Shown here: positions 16,113-19,603 of the stretch, piece by piece | Position numbering within the stretch: the first letter of the stretch is position 1 | Layout: the number at the start of each line of letters is the position of its first letter | Source of the DNA: Caryophanales bacterium UBA2298 | Lineage (GTDB): Bacteria > Bacillota_I > Bacilli_A > Izemoplasmatales > Hujiaoplasmataceae | Length of the DNA stretch: 19,603 nucleotides | Assembly (NCBI GenBank): GCA_002345425.1 | Contig: DDWA01000054.1 | Location: forward strand, 1-19,603 | Direction: 5' to 3' | Program-made: the position numbers and the translations under genes | The notes under the pieces: generated by a model | Seen by the model: the letters and a program-made list of their open reading frames with translations, nothing else | What the model was told of the DNA's origin: nothing | Databases searched by the model: none

Positions 16113-17363
16113 ATGATAATTAAAAGAGATTTATATTTGAATAAGTTAATTAAAAAGCAACATAATGGTCAAGTCAAAATCATCACGGGTATGAGAAGAA
16201 CCGGTAAATCATACTTGCTTTTTCACTTATTCCATCAATATCTAACTGAGAATCGAATTGATGAATCACATATCATCGAAATCCCATTAGATGATCGATT
16301 ATATAAAGAATTAAGAGACCCAGATAAGTTGCTCTATGAAATTAGATCAAGAATGACTGATAATCAAATCTACTATATTATCTTAGATGAGATACAGATG
16401 GTAGCAGAGTTTGAAGACATACTCAATAGCCTGCTACATATAAAGAACGCTGATATTTATGTAAGTGGTAGTAATTCCAAATTCTTATCAAAGGACATTA
16501 TTACAGAATTTCGTGGAAGAGGAGATGAAATCAGAGTTCATCCTTTATCATTTAAAGAATTCATTTCAGTATTTCAGGGAACAAAACAAGAAGCTTGGAA
16601 TGATTATTACACTTATGGTGGATTACCATTGACTTTATATTACGAATCGCATGAAGATAAGTCAAATTACCTAATTAATCAATTTAAAAAGGTTTATATT
16701 TCAGATATAGTAGAAAGAAACAATATTAGAAATACAGATGAGCTAGAAGAACTTATTAATATTCTTTCTTTAAGTATTGGATCTCTCACAAATCCCAAAA
16801 AACTCTCGGATACTTTTAATAGTGTAAAAGGAATAAAGTTATCTCAAGCAACAATAAAAACTTATTTAGATTATTTAGAAGATTCGTTTTTGATCAATAA
16901 GTCACTTAGATATGATGTTAAGGGTAAGAAATATATATCAACTCCTAGTAAATATTACTTCACGGATCTAGGGTTACGTAACGGAAGATTAAATTTCAGA
17001 CAACAAGAAGAAAATCATATTATGGAAAATATTATTTACAATGAATTATTGTGTAGAGGATTCAATGTAGATGTTGGTGTTGTAGAAGTTAGAGAACTAA
17101 AAGATGGACACAGTTTAAGAAAACAGCTTGAGATTGACTTTATCGCAACTAGTGGTAACAAGAAATATTACATTCAATCAGCATTTGATATGCGTCAAGA
17201 TGCGAAGAAAGTACAAGAAAAAAGATCTTTAAGAATTGTTCCTGATTCTTTTAAAAAAATCATTGTTGTTAGAGATGATATCAAGATAAAGAGAGATGAT
17301 GATGGTATCGTCACAATGAGTATCTTCGATTTCTTGTTGGATGATCTAAGTTTAGATTACTAA
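16113..17363 (+). CDS. AAA-family ATPase with DUF4143-type C-terminal domain
   Basis: A 416-residue ATPase of the AAA_14/DUF4143 group. It has Walker A GMRRTGKSYL, Walker B YYIILDEIQM, the sensor-like segment VSGSNSKFLSKDI, then RGRGDEIRVHPLSFKEF and YGGLP. The C-terminal domain contains ENIIYNEL and a nuclease-like LEIDFIA (Asp in a short strand) with YYIQSAF. This group is widespread in accessory regions; its biological role is unsettled. The ATG at 16113 with AAAGGTGAT upstream is chosen over 16077, because 16077 has no ribosome binding site and lies in the operator. The GNAT gene follows after about 50 bases, so the two are probably co-transcribed. Confidence 0.85.
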   Translation: MIIKRDLYLNKLIKKQHNGQVKIITGMRRTGKSYLLFHLFHQYLTENRIDESHIIEIPLDDRLYKELRDPDKLLYEIRSRMTDNQIYYIILDEIQMVAEFEDILNSLLHIKNADIYVSGSNSKFLSKDIITEFRGRGDEIRVHPLSFKEFISVFQGTKQEAWNDYYTYGGLPLTLYYESHEDKSNYLINQFKKVYISDIVERNNIRNTDELEELINILSLSIGSLTNPKKLSDTFNSVKGIKLSQATIKTYLDYLEDSFLINKSLRYDVKGKKYISTPSKYYFTDLGLRNGRLNFRQQEENHIMENIIYNELLCRGFNVDVGVVEVRELKDGHSLRKQLEIDFIATSGNKKYYIQSAFDMRQDAKKVQEKRSLRIVPDSFKKIIVVRDDIKIKRDDDGIVTMSIFDFLLDDLSLDY

Positions 17364-17416
17364 CATCCGCTAAAAGTATGTAATAAAAGTATAGCGTATG
17401 ATAAGAGGTGATATTT

Positions 17417-17923
17417 ATCAATAATATAAAATTATATATTCCATCAATCGAGGAATTATGGTATCGTCAAACAATATTGATGCAACCCGAAACAATGAGT
17501 TATAATAAGGGATTTAATTTAGATTTACCTCTTTATCATAAGGATACTGGATGTATTGAATTTCCAAAAGAAAAATGGCATAGTTTTTGGATTGATAATA
17601 AACCGACAACATTCTATGCATATATTTTAAGAGAATCAGATCATCAATTCATTGGTGAAGTAAACTTACATTATAATTCAAAGAATGATTGGTATGATAT
17701 GGGTATTGTCATTGAAAGCAAATATAGAGGTAAGGGATATTCAAAAGATGCCTTGAATCTTTTACTCGAAACAGCATTTACTACTTATTCAGCAAGAGCA
17801 GTACATAATGATTTTGAGAATACAAGAGATATAGCATATAAATTACATTTGAGTGTAGGATTTAAAATCATAAGGAGCAATAAAAATATCATGGATTTAT
17901 TAATTGAAAGAAAAGATTATTAA
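17417..17923 (+). CDS. GNAT N-acetyltransferase, apparent ATC start
   Basis: About 168 residues of a RimJ/RimL-like GNAT fold. Visible are FIGEVNL, the beta-4/motif A region YDMGIVIESKYRGKGYSKDAL with the acetyl-CoA loop RGKGYS, and the closing pattern HNDFENTRDIAYKLHLSVGFK. The reading frame has no ATG, GTG or TTG at a sensible distance from the strong AAGAGGTGA (17403-17411). The GTG at 17408 lies inside this site. The codon six bases after it, where the start should be, is ATC (17417-17419) followed by AATAATATAAAA. Either ATC is used weakly or an ATG has mutated and the gene is nearly silent. It lies directly after the ATPase gene. Confidence 0.75.
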   Translation: MNNIKLYIPSIEELWYRQTILMQPETMSYNKGFNLDLPLYHKDTGCIEFPKEKWHSFWIDNKPTTFYAYILRESDHQFIGEVNLHYNSKNDWYDMGIVIESKYRGKGYSKDALNLLLETAFTTYSARAVHNDFENTRDIAYKLHLSVGFKIIRSNKNIMDLLIERKDY

Positions 17924-17950
17924 ATGATATGCACTTTCTTTTTAGACTAT

Positions 17951-18118
17951 ATAGGGCATTTCAACAGTCGTTTTCAGCTATTTTCAAAACCTCTAAAAAC
18001 AGTTTAGACAAGCTATAATTTTAGGGTGCGCAAATTCTCGCAGGGGTGTGTAATTGTATTAAAATAAGTTACACACCCCATAAGAGTAACCGATTTTGGT
18101 ACAATTAGTATCAAAATC
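17951..18118 (+). repeat. Dispersed repeat family, copy C (best-formed hairpins)
   Basis: The left block CATTTCAACAGTCG (17957-17970) is followed by AGGGTGCGCAAA (18023-18034) and CAGGGGTGTGTAATTG (18041 on). GGGGTGTGTAA (18043-18053) and TTACACACCCC (18069-18079) are a perfect 11-bp inverted repeat around the family core. A second hairpin, 18092-18102 with 18108-18118, pairs at all 11 positions (one G-U) and runs into TTCTTTATT. Its left arm can also pair with the core at 18054-18065. Confidence 0.65.
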
Positions 18119-18206
18119 TTCTTTATTGTCAAACATGCCATATCATGCAAATTTGTAATCGCGTAAATGGACTTATTAAAATATAATTAAATTGAGGTGA
18201 TTACTA

Positions 18207-18635
18207 ATGTTTAAATTAAATGAAATTATGGAAATGTTAAACATTCCTGAAAGAACTATAAGAAGGCATATTAAATTGGGATTACTGAAAGGAGAAAAAA
18301 TTGCGGGTACATGGAGATTTTCTGAAGATGACCTGAATAATTATTTTTCCAATGCTGTAGTACAACAAACTCAAGCTCATGTAAAGTTTAAAGAAATATT
18401 TGATTATTTAAATGGAATCTCTAAGAATGAAAATGAGATAGTTATTATTAAACAAACAAACAAGCTGACCTTAACCAAAAATAAAGAGTTATCTAAGTAT
18501 GTTAGTAATTTTGATGATCCATTGTATTTTCACTTGGATAATAAATTCGGAAAATCAATAATTACATTTAATGGTTCTGAAAAAAGCGCGATTTCACTAC
18601 TTCATAAGATTAATTTATTTGATAACGGAAAGTGA
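18207..18635 (+). CDS. Small HTH protein (MerR/excisionase type) with unknown C-terminal domain
   Basis: A 142-residue protein. Residues 1-48 form a helix-turn-helix of the excisionase/MerR N-terminal kind: MFKLNEIMEMLNIPERTIRR, then GLLKGEKIAGTWRFSEDDLNNYF, where the wing GTWRF is typical. The remaining 90 residues (KFKEIFDYLNG ... EIVIIKQTN ... LYFHLDNKFGKSIITFNGS) look like a small alpha/beta sensor domain that I do not recognise. There is no Cys cluster for metal. The ribosome binding site is GAGGTGAT. It stands alone between repeat copies C and D. It could regulate its neighbours or act as a directionality factor, but no integrase is in the window. Confidence 0.75.
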   Translation: MFKLNEIMEMLNIPERTIRRHIKLGLLKGEKIAGTWRFSEDDLNNYFSNAVVQQTQAHVKFKEIFDYLNGISKNENEIVIIKQTNKLTLTKNKELSKYVSNFDDPLYFHLDNKFGKSIITFNGSEKSAISLLHKINLFDNGK

Positions 18636-18667
18636 ATTTGACAAAAAGCTACTGTAATAAATAAACT

Positions 18668-18772
18668 GTATATAACATTTTCAGCAGTTGATTGAGGTTG
18701 CGTAACTTTTAGCAGGGGTGCATAAAAATCACTTGAGGTGTGTAATTGTATCAAAATAGGTCACCCGACTCA
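18668..18772 (+). repeat. Dispersed repeat family, copy D
   Basis: TATAACATTTTCAGCAGTTG (18670-18689) is followed by AGCAGGGGTGCATAAAA (18711 on) and GAGGTGTGTAATTG with the core TTGTATCAAAATAGGTCAC (18746-18764). The right arm (ACCCGACTC, 18763-18771) is only partly complementary to GAGGTGTG. The downstream terminator-like hairpin of copies B and C is missing. The repeat ends about 50 bases before the start of the next gene. Confidence 0.65.
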
Positions 18773-18822
18773 TATTTCAAAGAATGGTAATATAAAGAGG
18801 TAAACTAAAGGAGATTTATAAT

Positions 18823-19473
18823 TTGGGTAAATATGTCTATAAAGAATGTAATCCAACGAAATTCAGTACAGTAGTATTAATGACATACAGTGCAATTATT
18901 GGATTTATACATGGAATTGGAGAAATACTTCAAGCGAGAAGTAACCCAAATTCAAATTTTATTTATGCTCTAGATGTTGCTGACCCTGATAAAATTTGGC
19001 ATGCAGGGTTGCCAGCGTTTTCCGTAATAACTAATTTTTTAATTTCGGGAATCATAACAGTTTTGATAAGTATTGTTATAATTGTTTTTGCAAATTTGTT
19101 GATTGAGAGTAGATATTTCAAATTTTCTCCTCTCTTATTTATTCTCTTATTTCTTTTTGGTGGCGGGTTTGTTCCTCCATTTATTGGTATTATATCAAGT
19201 ACTTATTACGTTATCAAAAGAAAATCAAATACGAATAATGAGCAAACATCGCTTTTAAGAAAGTTAATTGCAAAATTATGGATTTACTTGATAACAGTTC
19301 TTATCTTGTGGCTTCCTTCAAGCTGGATAATTGGATGGATTTTCCCTGTGTTCAGGCTACAAATAAGCTCTGTAACATTTATTATGTTCGATATTATCCT
19401 GCCGATTTCAATATTGATAGCTGCCAATTTTAAATTTGGTATTGTAGATAGATATGAATATGAACGATTATGA
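18823..19473 (+). CDS. Unrecognised multi-pass membrane protein
   Basis: A 216-residue protein beginning at TTG with an excellent AAAGGAGAT eight bases upstream. Five to six hydrophobic segments are visible: around residues 15-33, 65-92, 100-127, 145-170 and 180-200. Polar or Gly/Pro-rich signatures include FIHGIGEILQARSNP after the first helix, LLFLFGGGFVPPFIG in the middle and LPSSWIIGWIFP later. No catalytic motif or family name could be assigned. Its single-gene setting behind repeat copy D is like that of the HTH gene. It ends in TGA and no terminator is seen. Confidence 0.7.
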   Translation: MGKYVYKECNPTKFSTVVLMTYSAIIGFIHGIGEILQARSNPNSNFIYALDVADPDKIWHAGLPAFSVITNFLISGIITVLISIVIIVFANLLIESRYFKFSPLLFILLFLFGGGFVPPFIGIISSTYYVIKRKSNTNNEQTSLLRKLIAKLWIYLITVLILWLPSSWIIGWIFPVFRLQISSVTFIMFDIILPISILIAANFKFGIVDRYEYERL

Positions 19474-19603
19474 CTGCTGTTAAAAAAAACTTGGTCCAAA
19501 AAGAAATTTCATTTGAATTACCATTTTTTTATAGAAATATATTTTTGGATTGGTACGAAATTTGAACAGAAGGTACTTGTATTATCATATACATAGAAAA
19601 TAG
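19474..19603. other. Terminal intergenic DNA
   Basis: AT-rich with no frame of note. TCCAAAAA (19494-19501) and TTTTTGGA form an inverted pair with a long loop. The sequence continues beyond the window. Confidence 0.3.

Noticed and set aside
15551..18772. Integron with attC sites
   Set aside because: Single genes between imperfect inverted repeats look similar at first, but no integron integrase is present, the genes have their own promoters, and the repeats lack a convincing pair of attC core sites.
1..19603. tRNA, rRNA or CRISPR array
   Set aside because: No cloverleaf with a recognisable TTCRA arm, no rRNA sequence and no regular direct-repeat/spacer array was seen; the 15827-15919 array has short 9-11 base spacers and too few units.

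Overview
The window is about 30% G+C by eye. It uses TGA as a normal stop: the first ABC ATPase, the HTH gene and the last membrane protein all end in TGA, and Trp is TGG. Shine-Dalgarno sites are strong (AGGAGG, AAAGGTG). Together with a LtaS-type lipoteichoic acid synthase homologue, a DegV/FakB-type protein and a CopB copper ATPase, this suggests a low-GC Bacillota or a standard-code Mollicutes relative (Acholeplasma/Izemoplasma-like). The exact lineage is inference.

Layout. Positions 1-166 hold the 3' end of an unrecognised gene with higher GC, closed by a terminator hairpin. Positions 167-1748 are a decayed region with one copy of a dispersed repeat (A) and the frameshifted remains of a PHB-depolymerase-type esterase. 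Positions 1749-3131 are a TetR regulator followed by a patatin-like phospholipase. Positions 3291-5402 encode a LtaS-like membrane phosphoglycerol transferase, closed by a 12-bp terminator. Positions 5583-7637 (minus strand) encode a CopB-type P1B ATPase behind a CsoR-like operator. Positions 8258-13069 form one likely operon: two ABC ATPases, an ABC-2 permease, a HAD phosphatase, a DegV protein and a second TetR paralogous to the first. Positions 13267-14601 encode a bis-heme ferric-reductase-like flavocytochrome, and 14915-15340 a PaaI-type thioesterase. From 15.5 kb to the end lies an accessory stretch: an AAA ATPase plus GNAT pair, a MerR/excisionase-type HTH protein and an orphan membrane protein. 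A repeat-family copy precedes each of these three units.

How the genes may work together. Lipid and envelope functions dominate the left and centre: phospholipase, LTA-synthase-like enzyme, DegV fatty-acid-binding protein and thioesterase. The promoters of the TetR1-patatin unit and of the ABC-DegV-TetR2 operon share an almost identical -35-to-spacer sequence (TTGCAWATGTWACAT). One or both TetR paralogues may therefore control both units, giving a lipid-responsive circuit. This is inference from sequence similarity.

The least explained material is the repeat family (A 430-671, B 15551-15734, C 17951-18118, D 18668-18772). All four copies are in + orientation between units. Copies B and C also carry mutually exclusive hairpins like an attenuator. 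In addition there are a 20-bp-periodic TTTACACGATT array, a promoter bracketed by two GGTAA-NN-TTACC palindromes, and a GNAT gene whose expected ATG is ATC.
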